In this document: positions 1 to 11,374 of the stretch, one piece after another | How positions within the stretch are numbered: the stretch's first letter is position 1 | Layout of the letters: the number at the start of each line of letters is the position of its first letter | Assembly: GCA_015847255.1 (NCBI GenBank) | Contig: JADLZK010006442.1 | Span: forward strand, 62,001-126,000 | DNA: 64,000 nucleotides | Direction of reading: 5' to 3' | Source: Hyparrhenia diplandra | Taxonomy: Eukaryota > Streptophyta > Magnoliopsida > Poales > Poaceae | Program-made: the position numbers and the translations under genes | The notes under the pieces: generated by a model | Databases searched by the model: none | What the model saw: the letters and a program-made list of their open reading frames with translations, nothing else | What the model was told of the DNA's origin: nothing

Positions 1-1603
1 GGCTTTGCCCAAACCCTTAATAGCCCATGATTCTTGCATAATTCAAGTATAGGTAATGTATATTCTTGAAGAATTGCTCCGATATATATATTCTGGCTTA
101 TTTTAGGGTGAACAAAACCCCTCGGAATTTTTAGAAACATGGTATAAGGTATATATATGAGCACTCGAAATCCTGCGGACCTTAGGCTTATCACCTTTGA
201 GAGGCTCATGGTTGTTTGTTATTTATTTTCCTAGCATAATGATTTTTTTGGGAATGAATATTTGGTATTAATTTTGAAAATTTGCATATACCATAATCAC
301 GAAAAATGCTAGGATGCTTCTAAGGATATTTTGAGCAACCATCCACTAGCTTTTTTGCACCTTGCTCTTTGGTTTACATGTAGTAAACTTATATGCACAT
401 GATCCAAGTTATGTTAATATGCATGCCTTAAAAGAAGAAGCAATATCCTAAAATTACTTCGAAAGTAAAAGTATTTGTTACGGTCATTATTAAATCCATG
501 TAGGATATTTTGCTATCATTGAAGTGTAGTAAACTTAGCATAAGTATTTCCTAATTACTCTACGAAATGAGTATATGGCCGATAGAAGTAACAAATACAT
601 TGTGGGACTCAATGCATGAGTAAAATCCCAAATTATGATTATAGAATATCATATTGCATTGAAAGTCGAATTTTAAAGTTTCTATGCTTAATTTGCTCTA
701 TAAACAATAGCTCAAGCTTTGTATAAACAATAGCTCGAAGCTTGTAAATGTCTAGAAGACAAGATGGTAAATAAGATTTTATCAAACTATATTCTTGAAG
801 AAGTGTCTCTTGTGTATAAGAATATTAAAGAGCAATATAATACTTGAAGTATTTGAATTTACCATCAGGAATTACTCAAATAAAAAATTGAGTTAGAATT
901 TTTTAGACAAACTTTATAAACCAGAATATTATCAATTACAATAATTTTGAATATATGGCTTGCATATATATGTTACACCGCTTGAAGGCGTGTATTTGCA
1001 TATCATAACTCTTGAATATAAAGCATGAAGCTACCGCTTGTCAAGTATAGAAGTTTGACATGCTTAAAATGGATATTATTTAGAACATATAAAGTTTCTC
1101 TTGAAGAAGAACTTAAATCTTGTGCTTATAGATTTGTTGTCTTTTAAATTCATATCCCTGAAGTATTAATAGTAGTGATGGTGGTGCATTAAGTTTTAAT
1201 TCCCGTTGAATTAAGTGGTTAATGGTTAATTTGTTAGCTTGAAGACTACTATGAAATACTTTATATTCTTAGTTGCATTTCTTATTACTTGAAGTAATGT
1301 GTGCGATTTTCTCATGGAATAAATTAGATTTATATGTTTCACATATAAACAATTGCTCGTTGCCTATCAAAATAAATTTTGCATTCATTTTATCCAAAAA
1401 AAAAGCCTTGAATAACCAAGAAGGTTATAGTTCTTTGTGCATCACTACCATGTAGGTAGATGGGGAACTGAATATTCTTAAGCACATGAACAATTGGACT
1501 ATCTTGGCATATTAATTGATCTTGGAAGAATCGATTTAGCCAAGAAATTATATAATCCTAAGTATTTAATATTTTAGTCCAATAACTTCGAAGTTGTATC
1601 CTA
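1..1603. other. decayed retrotransposon-like AT-rich sequence
   Basis: No credible coding region. The sequence is AT-rich and contains many short cttgaag-type motifs, the same texture as the stretch between the two inverted LTRs that follow, so it is probably eroded Copia-like internal sequence. A 24-bp imperfect tandem repeat (tataaacaatagctc core) sits at about 700-745. Its relation to the element on the right is inferred from composition only. Confidence 0.4.
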
Positions 1604-1873
1604 CCCTTGAAACGCGTCGTCGGCGGTTAGGACCTTCCCCTCTCCGTCTCTCATGATCACGTAGTAGATGAAAGAAGTAGAACAAGTAGACACAAGATAG
1701 GGAGACTATTCTTTATTCATCCGAAATATTGGTAATTACAACATAGAGCTCCCACGTATATATAGTCCCCGCCAAGACCTAAGAGTTTGGTAAGAGCCCA
1801 CATGAGGACGGACTAGGATTATGATTCCGCCTTCTCCTTTCCTTCTAGGACAGAGTCCGTGTGTTTTACAACA
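1604..1873 (-). mobile_element. Copia-like LTR, antisense copy
   Basis: This ~270-bp segment is the reverse complement of the LTR at 5085-5355. Its 5' terminus, read on the minus strand, is TGTTGTAAAACAC at 1873-1861; the other terminus near 1604 is eroded. On the minus strand it is preceded, at 1874 onward, by the same purine-rich tract (polypurine tract) that precedes the sense LTR. It is therefore a 3' LTR of an element lying in the opposite orientation. Confidence 0.75.
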
Positions 1874-2011
1874 CTCCCCTTGGGCGATTACCACGATATG
1901 CATATGCCTCATCAAAAACACCATCCGAAAACCCGATTGGGAAAAACGGTTCTTGGAGAAAAGAGTACATCGCATTCGTTAATTGTATTGCACATGTTGT
2001 CTCATTAAAAA

Positions 2012-4948
2012 GTACATTGGATATGTGAATTTTATGCCATAATCAATGAATACTAGAAGTATGATTAGATTCTATGAAGCATTAGAAGTGACTATTCATA
2101 GATGATGCATGAAGCAAATTGCTACTTAAAGTAGTTATGGCATGAAAAGGGTGAGGAATTTTGGCCAAAGGCATAAGAAAATGTGGATAATATTTATTTA
2201 ATAGGCATAGCCTTCCTAAATCAATCTTTAAGTGCATGTATCGAGGACTTGAAGTTCGCCCGCGTCCCTTAGGCCGAAGTTAACTTTCTCTACGGCAGAC
2301 TAATTGCATATAAGCTTGTAGCTTTGCATTTTGTTATTATCTATTATGTTAGACTGAATACTAACATTCCACATTATACTGTATGTGTATCTCATTGAGC
2401 TACAACTATCTCCACTCTTGTATGAATATTAGCATAATAGCTACTGTTGTAGCTAGTAGCTACCTATGCGCTTCCCTCATAATTAAATTGGCTAGCTAGC
2501 ATGCTATGTCTATATGGTTCCCGTTGAACTAAGGAATGATTTGCTTTCGATGCATCGTATGCATAAGCAATAGATTGGTCTAGGGGCCGAAGCGACCTAA
2601 GATCGGGGGAGTGAGTTTATGAAATTTTGCTCAATGGAGACTAACCCATTTGATGGGATGAATAGTTGTGGAACTAAGATATTGGATAACACAATTATGA
2701 TGATTTGAGATTTATGAAGAAAAAGGCATCAAGGGATTTTTACATTAAAGGCAATTAGAAAATTCTAGAAGAAAATTCCATGTGAATTTGAATGTTACGT
2801 ATTTTATACATTTGATGAAGTGTATGATCCTTTTTTTTATGAGTATTTGGATCATTTTTTTTTAGGCTAATTAATAAAGAAGCTACAGAATGAAATAGTT
2901 TTCTAAACTAGGATTTGTGCATATTAGGGGAGAACATCCCCGATTTTGTAGGAATCTTGAACATTCTTAAATGCACTTTAAGTATTCTAGCTCTTCATTT
3001 GCATAATGAATAATAACCCCCATTTTGAAATATGTGTGTGAATATTTCCCATAAAATTTAATCATAGTATACATAAATGGGCCTCCACTTGTAGTTGGAG
3101 ATATATGAATTTGAATTAAGCCCATAATAGGGGATATATTTTGAAGTATGCTATTAATGATCTAATATTGGCATTAGGGGAGAAAGCCTATATTATTGAA
3201 TGCCAAATATTATTTCCATAGAAGGAAAATGATCTTAAGAGAAAATATTCCTTGGAGCTTGAAGCAGGAATAGTATCACACACTAAGTCATACAATAGTT
3301 TGACTAATGCTCTTGTGAAGCCCGAGCGAGCATATGCCGGATATTTTTAAAATGAGAGGAGTAACTTGAAGTTATGAACCAGAAGTTGTGTTTACTAGTA
3401 GTAAACTAAATGTTATATACTATCAATCTAAAAAATCTACGGGGGACTTTGTGGGTTCTAGTTTAGCATATACACGTTAAATAGAAAAGAAATGGAACTC
3501 CTCCATTCTCATGAAGAGAACGCCTCACGAAGAAGGTTAAACACCTCATGAAGAGGATCATCATGAAGATGACATCCAACACAATTAGCCAAGCGCACCT
3601 CCCTCGTGTTGGGTATGCGGGTAATAATATATCATCTCTTATTTGGGAAATGATAGAGATAGAATATTCTCACATTGTGAGAGTATTGGGAGAAAGAAAA
3701 TAATTGTCGACAAACTACCTCTTTAATTGCAAATGTTTCTCTTATGAGAACCCGGATCCGGAAAATAAAGTCCATGGCAAAATCGCTTGTAACGATTATA
3801 TCGGGTCAATGAAGAAAAGCAATTGAGGTTGAATCTCCTATTAAGAAGAAATGAATGTTCTCGCTATATCTCTCGGCAAATGAAACGAATGAATATCGAA
3901 TATGCAGTTAATTAGTGGATTATGAAAATCCATATAATTCCCGAAGAATATAAATCGCAACTTGTAGAAATCTCATACTAAGTATTAAAATCTAAGGTAT
4001 ATATATTCTGAATGAATATTCAAGTCTCAAGAAGAACATGTCCTAGAAGGATTACAATCATTGAATGATTTTATAGTGAATAACTCAATGTCATTGTGTA
4101 TATCACTCAGCTCTTATGAAGTAGAGAATATATCTTATAAGAGAGAATTATTAGTTTACTAAGAATGTAAGTACATCCTTGAAGGAATTAATCCATGCAG
4201 GATTTACCAGTCAATTCTTGAATAAACACCATTCATCCCCTGAAGTGAATATAGACCCGAGAGAGAAAAAAATGAGGAATCTTAAACACCATGAAGGTGT
4301 CATCCAAACACTTAGAAAGTGTATGAAAAGCTAGCAATGAAGTGATGATATCCTCTAAATACCATAGAAGGTATAATGATGATTTTGGCAATTAAATTAT
4401 CCCCTAAATGCCAAATGCAAGACTGGATTTATTATTTAGTGGAACATTTGATACACTATCTAGAAGATATTGAATATTAATTTATTTACCCCCATAATCC
4501 TCTGAAAAGGATTTATTACTCTGAAGGATAATATTTATTTGTTTTGCACAACTAATAGGTGGTCATTATGCATGAAGCATATTGCTCTCATATAATTCAA
4601 AAGAAGAATTATGAGCCAACTTTAGAAAGACATAGTATTATGGTACTGCATACCATTAGTTTGCACACGTTTATGAAAATTGTGGTTTGAACAATGAAGT
4701 TCAAAAGTTTGGCTTTATGAGGGGGAGCATATTTTTACCGAAACGCGCTTTTAAGGTAAACCACTAGAATTACAAAGATCATGTAGATCATATTTGCTAA
4801 AACAATGAAGTTTATGCAAAGATTATGAAGATCAATATCTATTCATGAAGAATAGAACATTCTCGAAGAATATATGATCATGAAAGTTAAACGTTGTACT
4901 CTTTTTTCCTATGTGAGTTTTTACTCGAAGGTTTCTCACACAAGGTTT
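2012..4948. other. non-coding interior between inverted LTR arms
   Basis: About 2.9 kb of AT-rich DNA with frequent gaag motifs and stops in all frames. I see no integrase, reverse transcriptase or RNase H motif. It is most simply the decayed internal region of a non-autonomous Copia-type element. The end next to the right arm (from about 4890) has the sequence texture that usually precedes the 3' LTR of grass Copia elements. Confidence 0.45.
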
Positions 4949-5084
4949 TTAATGAGACAACATGTGCAATACAATTAACGAATGCGATGTACTCTTTTCT
5001 CCAAGAACCGTTTTTTCCCACTGGGTTTTCGGATGGAGTTTTTGATGAGGCATATGCATATCGTGGTAATCGCCCAAGGGGGAG

Positions 5085-5355
5085 TGTTGTAAAACACACG
5101 GACTTTGTCCTAGAAGGAAAGGAGAAGGCGGAATCATAATCCTAGTCCGTGCGTATGTGGGCTCTTACCGAAACTCTTAGGTCTTGGCAGGACTATATAT
5201 ACGTGGGAGCTCTATGTTGTAATTACCAATATTTCAGATGAATAAAGAATAGTCTCCCTATCTTGTGTCTACTTGTTCTACTTCTTTCATCTACTACGTG
5301 ATCATGAGAGACGGAGAGGGGAAGGTCCTAACCGCTGACGACGCGTTTCACAACA
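5085..5355 (+). mobile_element. Copia-like 3' LTR, sense copy (271 bp)
   Basis: The LTR begins TGTTGTAAAACAC and ends GTTTCACAACA, giving imperfect inverted termini with the canonical TG...CA ends. The polypurine tract AAGGGGGAG lies at 5076-5084 immediately upstream. A TATA-like sequence (actatatatacg) and an AATAAAG signal (about 5240) lie inside, as expected for promoter and polyadenylation functions of an LTR. No polyprotein is encoded nearby, so the element is non-autonomous or dead. Confidence 0.75.
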
Positions 5356-5715
5356 AAAACCAGGTGGATGGCCTAATTATTATTAGTTTTTTTAAATATG
5401 CTGTGATCAGGACTAAGTTAGTTGCTTAGCTTTACTCGGGGAAAATATCTAGATGTCATGTTTTTACTCGTCATGTACTGTTTGTAGACTGGAATTATAA
5501 TTCTTAGATACTTGGGAACCCCTCTCCTCTAGGTTCGTGGTTGTGGTATTTTTCTTTGAGAGCAGAGCACATTACCCCTATGGTTGTCCTTTAATCATAT
5601 CTCAAGCTCACCTTCTATGACAATTACCCCTATTGTTGTCCTTTAATCATGTCTGAAGTTCATTTTGTAAACTGTGTCTCAACGGTTACCTAGTAATGGA
5701 AAAAGGGAGGAAGGT
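5356..5715 (+). repeat. dispersed direct repeat, copy 1 (unoccupied site)
   Basis: This ~355-bp segment matches 17330-18160 at high identity, except that the second copy has a 465-bp insertion at cctaattat. Here that site is intact and single. Homology starts right at the LTR border and ends in the ggaaaaagg tract near 5708. The second copy lies downstream of a DUF1618 remnant, so both copies may derive from the 3' flank of such a gene. Confidence 0.8.
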
Positions 5716-6536
5716 CTGAACGGGATGCATTCAACTTTGTATAGCATACTAGTGATTGAGGCGTGCCCCTGGCGTGGCGCCGAGCCCGGCCTACCCGGGA
5801 CTATCCCGGCTCAGCCGATGCTCGATAAAATAGCCGTTGAGATGGCCCATCACAACCGGTGCCCTAAGGTGCACCCGGCCCATCACGGTTGAGGAGCCCA
5901 TCAGACTCTTGTTCTAAAATCCAACGGCAGAATTTAGACTTCTAATCAGGGCCACTATTGTGTCAGAGATTGAAGAAAATCATAAACTGAGCACATTCAA
6001 AGGTCCTCAAATTGTAAAATGTGGAACCCCACTACCGTAGATGAGACGGTGAACCGAAAGACACGATCACCGAGAGGAAGAACACGAAAAGGCACTAGCA
6101 ACACCCCCAGTAGATGCTTGAAGCACCAAAGCCACATGATCAACAAATAAACGATATTTGCAGCGGCCAAAAGGGATTACGGAAGGAAGCCTCTAAGACG
6201 AGAGGAGGGGTCTAGAAAAACCAGCGCATAATTTTTGCGGGATATCTCTGCGTCAACAACTTGCCCTGGTCTTGGGTTGACACCAAGCAGATCCATGGCG
6301 AAAACCCGATGGTCACCAAAGAGGAAGAGCCATGGACACACCTGAGGAGGGGGACACCATTACGCTGAGTCATCTCCGATGGTCGTAGGGGGGGTATCTG
6401 GATGGGGAGCGGCAGCGTGTTGGGGCGTTGGCGGGCAGGGGCGGCGACAAGTTTTTCTTATAAGATCAGATTAATCGGCCAGTCACACCTCGGTTACTAA
6501 CAAAACAAATGTCATGATAGGGTTCTCTGTATTTTA
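5716..6536. other. intergenic, nothing recognised
   Basis: Mixed-composition DNA. The short open frame at 5674-5892 has no recognisable product and straddles the end of the direct repeat. The stretch 5950-6480 has purine-rich strings and reads like an old transposon remnant, but I could not assign it. Confidence 0.3.
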
Positions 6537-6717
6537 GGACCTAATTGGTTGGCTACAAAAATTTGGCAAAGCACCATGATTTTGGCTAGTATTTGGTTAG
6601 TCGTGCAAACTTACCAACTTCTTATGTTTAGCTTGACAAGTCTTTAGCAATCTTTTTGTCCAACTTTTGGCTTACCAGTTTCTCGGTATGATCAATTTTG
6701 GTAGCCAACCAAACCCA
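6537..6717. mobile_element. MITE (~180 bp) with TIRs
   Basis: The left end (ggacctaattggttggctac) and the right end (gtagccaaccaaacccatag) are imperfect inverted repeats sharing the TTGGTTGGCTAC core. The interior is non-coding and AT-rich. The TTGGTTGGCTACCAAAATT-like terminus is common among grass MITEs, probably of the hAT group, but I could not confirm an 8-bp target duplication. Confidence 0.6.
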
Positions 6718-7436
6718 TAGTAGAGTAGTTATGTCCATGTTTTTGTTTCTCAAAATTGTCCCACCTCATGTTATCAAAATATTACAAACAAATCATGTTT
6801 AATTGTTTTTTACAAAAATAAACATGTTAGAGGAAATTAAGAAACGTTAGACATCCGCATGTCGTGTTACATCAAAAAGGAAAGTTTGATCATAGGTGTA
6901 TCTAATAAATGGTAGTTTTTCTATTTCTTCTATACTCTCTAGAGGTAGGGTGTGTTAATCGAGATCTAGCTCGACAATCCACAATTATTTGAGTGTACCA
7001 TAGCAAAGCTCTTGCCCCTGCGCCAATGATCTTATGATCCGTTGTCCAATGCGTTTAGACATCCATGGGCTTTTCTTCACACTTCTATCATGACAACTTC
7101 TAGTGGGCTAGGAGGCGTTATCATTGTTTTCATAGGTAAATTTGCAGTAACTTTTACTTGTTTGTGCTATATATTCTAGGGATTTGATTTTCCACATGCT
7201 TTAATGAAATATAATTAAAGTTGTTTTTTTAAAAAAAAAAAATCACATGTTCGCACTTGTGTGTTGACTGGTGTACCTAGGGGAGGACTTGCTTGTGTGT
7301 TGATGGGCTGCACTGTTTGCATATTGGAGGGGCCTATTTTGATCTGGACTAGGGTAGCACTTTCGGGAGCAGCTGATCAGCCTTCAGATACGGAGTTCTG
7401 CCTGTTTTGGAGGTTGTTGAGACTTGATCGAGCGGC
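6718..7436. other. intergenic with poly(A)-bearing retroposon-like end
   Basis: AT-rich. A run of T and A at 7223-7240 follows an aatgaaatataattaaag tract, which looks like the 3' end of an old retroposed transcript. The open frame at 7261-7473 encodes nothing I recognise. Confidence 0.3.
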
Positions 7437-7988
7437 GTGTCCTGCAGCATGTGGTCAGGGTTCAAATCTCTAAAAACGAAACCTGGGTCCGTTTCTCGGA
7501 CATACATTGGGCCACGTCACCAACAATTCCTAGGCCGTACGATCGTTCCTGCTGTAATCGAACAGTTTAAAAAATGCCGCGTACGCTCCTCACGAACCAT
7601 CGCGAATCCTACAGAAGCGTCGGTCATTTACCCGTTCCTTCGTCTCCTGCTGGTCCGCAGGGGGCGACGCCCAAGCGGGAGCAGGATTTGCCGGCGGCGC
7701 ACCTCGCCGGCCGTGCCCGGGTCCCCTCCGGCGCCGCCCCAGTCCCCTCCGCCCCCGTCGGCATCTGCCCTCCCTCCCTCCACCTGCATCACAGGCACTG
7801 ACAGCCAAACGTCGGGCGCGGTAGCGTGCAGTAGCTACTATGTCAGCAGAAGGAAGAAGATGGGATGTGGTGGAAGCGGCGGACCGCACACGTCCACCGC
7901 GCTCTCCACCAGCATGCCCTTGCCCTCACGGCCTCACCCACTTTGGTGCCAACTTGGACACCAACTCTGGCTAGCTCTGCTGCTATGA
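7437..7988 (+). other. GC-rich island with unrecognised 183-codon ORF
   Basis: A GC-rich patch (about 7560-7980) inside AT-rich DNA has open frames on both strands; the longest is 183 codons on plus. The translation is Pro/Ser/Arg-rich low-complexity sequence with no domain I know, and every frame is open because stops are rare at this GC. A CT microsatellite (ctctctctctccctcc) follows at about 8010-8028. This could be a captured gene fragment or 5' UTR; I would not call it a gene. Confidence 0.2.
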
Positions 7989-8110
7989 GGACAGAGGTGG
8001 CTGGTAATATATCTCTCTCTCTCCCTCCTACAAACACATACACTCTTTCTCTGTTTATTTCATCGCTATTTCGTTTCTCTTACTATGCACACCATGTGTT
8101 CGCTAAATTG

Positions 8111-9332
8111 CCTGCGAAAGAGATTATTTCGTAGTAACATGGTAATAGTTAATTTTCCAAATGTTTTTTGCTTACTACCTTCAACTTACTATGACATTGA
8201 CATCTACGCTTCAATATACATGAAAACCATTTGAACCAAGGAGTGTGGAAGGGTAAGTAGTTCTAAGGAATAAATAACAATTTCTTTGTCAACTAAAACA
8301 AAAAGCATATTCAATCAGTGATTTAAGCTTTAACTTTAAGCCTTCAAACATCAAGCAATTATAGGAAAATGGGTATAAAGTTACATATAGATGAATTTCC
8401 CTACATATTGCATACACATAGCTGGTAGCTTCAACTTTTATTCTGTGCTTTTAAACTGATTCATATGGATTTTGCAAACCCAAGAAAGAGCTCCTGCTGG
8501 ACAGCCCCACCATTCTCCCTTGCCCAGACCCTGGTCAGTAAGACCACCCTTTCTACCGGTGAATTCAACAAAAAAAAAGCCATATCAGGGAATCAGCTTC
8601 ATCACATAGAAATAGAGCAATAGTAATACAAGCTCTTTTTTAATTTGTTATCTCTATATATGTTGCCCATGGTATCTGTCATAGATACTGCAATATATAC
8701 ATAAATCAGAATCATGAGATGTTCACATATCTGCTTTGGTTATCATGAGTCACATCTTGCTTTCTTGGGAATGATCTCCTTAATCAGGCTATACACATCA
8801 ATGTGATGTTTTCTACTCCCAAGTGTTTTCTGTAGTCACAAGTCTAATCACATGATAGAAAAATGCACATCCCTTAGTTATCTAAGTTTTTTTTAAGTGA
8901 TAAGACAGAAAATACTTTCTACTCAATTTCTTTGAACTACCCTTAGTAACATTTCCTATCTCCAAGTTAGTACAATTCTCAAAATATACACAAACTGAAC
9001 TTGTTGTTTTCAAATTATTACTGACTTCTCTCCACAGTCAATTTCGATACTGCAGCCTATTCCTGAGTATAATATAACTGAGCATTGTAATCAAAGCATT
9101 CCAAATAATTCTTATTTTATATTTTTGGTCACTCTGTTCTTCTCTGATGGGAGCTTTCCTCAAGTGCAGTTTCCTAGCACTAAACCTCTTCAACAATTTT
9201 CAGTCACCAACGTCGGCTGTAGCCAATATCATCACATCCTCTAGCTCTAGAGAAGACCCGCCTAATCAGCATAGTTATTTATTGGTTGGTCCTTTGTAAT
9301 CAAGGGTGCTCATGATTGTTATGTGATGCAGA
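8111..9332. other. AT-rich flank upstream of PABP remnant
   Basis: No coding features found. If the PABP remnant at 9333 came from a genomic (unspliced) copy, part of this stretch would be the preceding intron, but I could not identify the upstream PABP exons. Confidence 0.3.
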
Positions 9333-9575
9333 TTGCTTGATGAGAACTCGTATCCTCTTGCTCAACAGGCGGAACGTGAACAGGCTGCCAATGTAACTGC
9401 CATGCTTCTGGTGATGGACCAGACAGAGGTTCTCCTCCTGCTGGACTTGCCAGATGTTCAAGGCAATGGTTGCTCAAGCCATGGAGGTCCTACGCTGTGG
9501 CCAGCATCTCCAGCAGAGCAATGCCGCCTCCGAGCAGCAGCTGGTTAATCTGTCACTGAATGACGATTTCATCTC
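9333..9575 (+). pseudogene. poly(A)-binding protein C-terminal (MLLE/PABC) exon remnant
   Basis: An intron-like acceptor (gtgatgcag) is followed by a reading frame with the PABP C-terminal landmarks: ENSYPLAQQAE, then AMLLVMDQTEVLLLLDLPD. The frame then shifts: about 2 bases are missing after LPD near 9450. The next frame carries KAMVAQAMEVLR, a Gln/Ser/Asn-rich tail and the typical ending NLSLNDDFIS before TGA. In intact PABPs this MLLE domain binds PAM2 peptides of translation and deadenylation factors. The RRM exons are not present, so this is a last-exon fragment with a frameshift. The following ~400 bp resemble a 3' UTR. Confidence 0.8.
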
Positions 9576-10691
9576 TAGCTGAATGTTTTTGATAATTTTG
9601 AACTTTTACTTGATACCTATCCTTATCTAGAGTGTGATGACTTTGTGTACTTGGTTTGTTGAAGTTTTAGCTGCTCTATAGTTAGCTTACCTATGGTCAG
9701 AAACAGAGAGTGCTTCTCTCAAGATATGATGATGGCCAAACATTATATTTGGTTCTGCAGGGCAAAACTTTTCTTTTTGGGCTGATTCTCTAAATAGTGG
9801 GTTCCCAAATTCCCAATGCCTGATGGATATTTACAGGCAGCCATAGAACTGCACAAATATAGGTTTATATGTGGCCTGCACTTTTACCTCTCTGTATCAG
9901 ACATTGGGCTTGGGTTGAAAAAAATTGTAACTTATAAGTTTTGTTGCAATTTGAAGAAACATTTACTTGTATAATTTGAAGAAGCGTCTACGTATATATA
10001 ATAATGTGTGACTCCACCAATAAACTATGAAGCGTGAGGTCATTTCAGATTTTGAACCATTTAAATGTGCTAGTTTTATTAAAGGATACATTTTATAACC
10101 TCTGATTAGTGTATTATTTGTAGATTTACATGAGGTCCTATCTCCTCCCACTAGAACTGCATAGATCATTATATTTTATTATCTACTAAAATCTTATTTA
10201 AAATAGGGTAAATTGCCATGTTTAATGTCCAAGGGACTCAGACTATCTCAATATGCTACTGAAACTATAGGTAGTTTATCCTTCACCTTTTCATTTAACA
10301 ATATCAGTGAAATATTAGTTATGGCAGTGGCCTTTTGATTTACTGATATCACCGTAAATTGTGTTGTGAAACGGTGCCTATACGTCAACAGGCACAACTT
10401 CACTTTCGATCTCATCCACCCGTCGTACAGTACATGATTAGCAGTTAACATAGTTGTTAGTGTTAGCAGTTAGCATATCATCCGAAGGGGCATGTCTCTT
10501 CGCATGAAACTTTCTGTAAACAGACACCTCTTCACATGTATATAATCCTCAATGATCAATGAAACAAGACAGTTGTTCCAAAATCTCTGTTCATTTACAT
10601 TCACATTCAACAAATTGATCACCTTCAGATGTACACGTGTACTCATCAAAGATCAAGGGCTGATCCGACATAGGTAAGCGCGGTATTTTAG
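9576..10691. other. 3'-UTR-like and AT-rich intergenic DNA
   Basis: The first few hundred bases probably derive from the PABP 3' UTR. The rest is AT-rich with no coding or TIR structure that I could support. Confidence 0.3.
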
Positions 10692-11226
10692 GGCAAAATA
10701 GGCATGTTAGTCCTTGAACTTTGCAGCAAGGGTCAACTTCATCCCTCAACTTTCAGATTGGCCAGTTTAGTCGCTCAACTTTCAATTTTGGTCCAAACTC
10801 ATCCTTATGCTTATATGGGGCTCCATATTAACATGAAACTAATATAAAAAGTTTTTACCCTTGAAGTTTTTATATATACTAAAAGCAAATATATGTTTGA
10901 GTACATACAATTTATCTATCAAATTGAATGAATTGCTTTAAAAGCACAAGCAGATACACTTTTTAGAAACTATATTTTGTGTTAGTTAAAAAAAAATATA
11001 TTATTGTGTGTTATGTATTAAGAGAGTATGAGCACATAAATGTTTGACCAACATGAGCTAAGGGTAAAAGGGGCATTTTGCATTTGTCTTATGCTAATAT
11101 AGAGCACCATATCAACACAAGGATGGATTTGACCTAGAAATGAAAGTTTGGAGACTAAACAGGCCGTTTTGAAAGTTCGAGACCAAGTTGACCCCAAAGT
11201 TTAGGGGCCAGAATGGATATTTTGCC
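10692..11226. mobile_element. long-TIR DNA element (Mutator-like), 535 bp
   Basis: The ends GGCAAAATA and TATTTTGCC are inverted. Homology extends about 120-130 bp into each side, for example gtccttgaactttgc versus gcccctaaactttgg and catccttatgc versus catccttgtgt on the opposite strand. The flanking 9-mers gtattttag (10683-10691) and atatttttg (11227-11235) match at 7 of 9 positions, consistent with an aged 9-bp Mutator target duplication. The interior is AT-rich and non-coding. Confidence 0.65.
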
Positions 11227-11374
11227 ATATTTTTGCAGATGTGATTCATCATGTTGAGGTCGATGAAGGCTTTGCAAAAGCCTTAGCTTCGAGTCCCGTG
11301 TGGGACGGGGCCTCAAAGTCAAGCTGCACGGGGGAATATCTAAGAGCTATGCCATTAGATGCTGCTGAATGGTA

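Larger units (their letters stand above)
1604..5355. repeat. ~407-bp inverted repeat arms flanking 2.9 kb
   Basis: Arms about 1604-2011 and 4949-5355 are inverted copies. Each contains a 270-bp LTR, the polypurine tract and about 130 bp of 3' internal sequence. In both arms the internal side faces inward, so the two LTRs are arranged tail-inward rather than as the direct repeats of a normal LTR element. The spacer 2012-4948 is AT-rich, has no open frame of useful length and no recognisable gag or pol motif. Inversion, or head-on nested insertion, of two related non-autonomous elements would explain it. Confidence 0.7.

Noticed and set aside
1273..1455. 60-codon ORF near the left edge
   Set aside because: AT-rich, within retroelement debris, no similarity to a known protein.
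7430..7480. ggttcaaatct resembling a Pol III B box
   Set aside because: No A box at the right distance and no tRNA fold; a lone B-box-like string is expected by chance.
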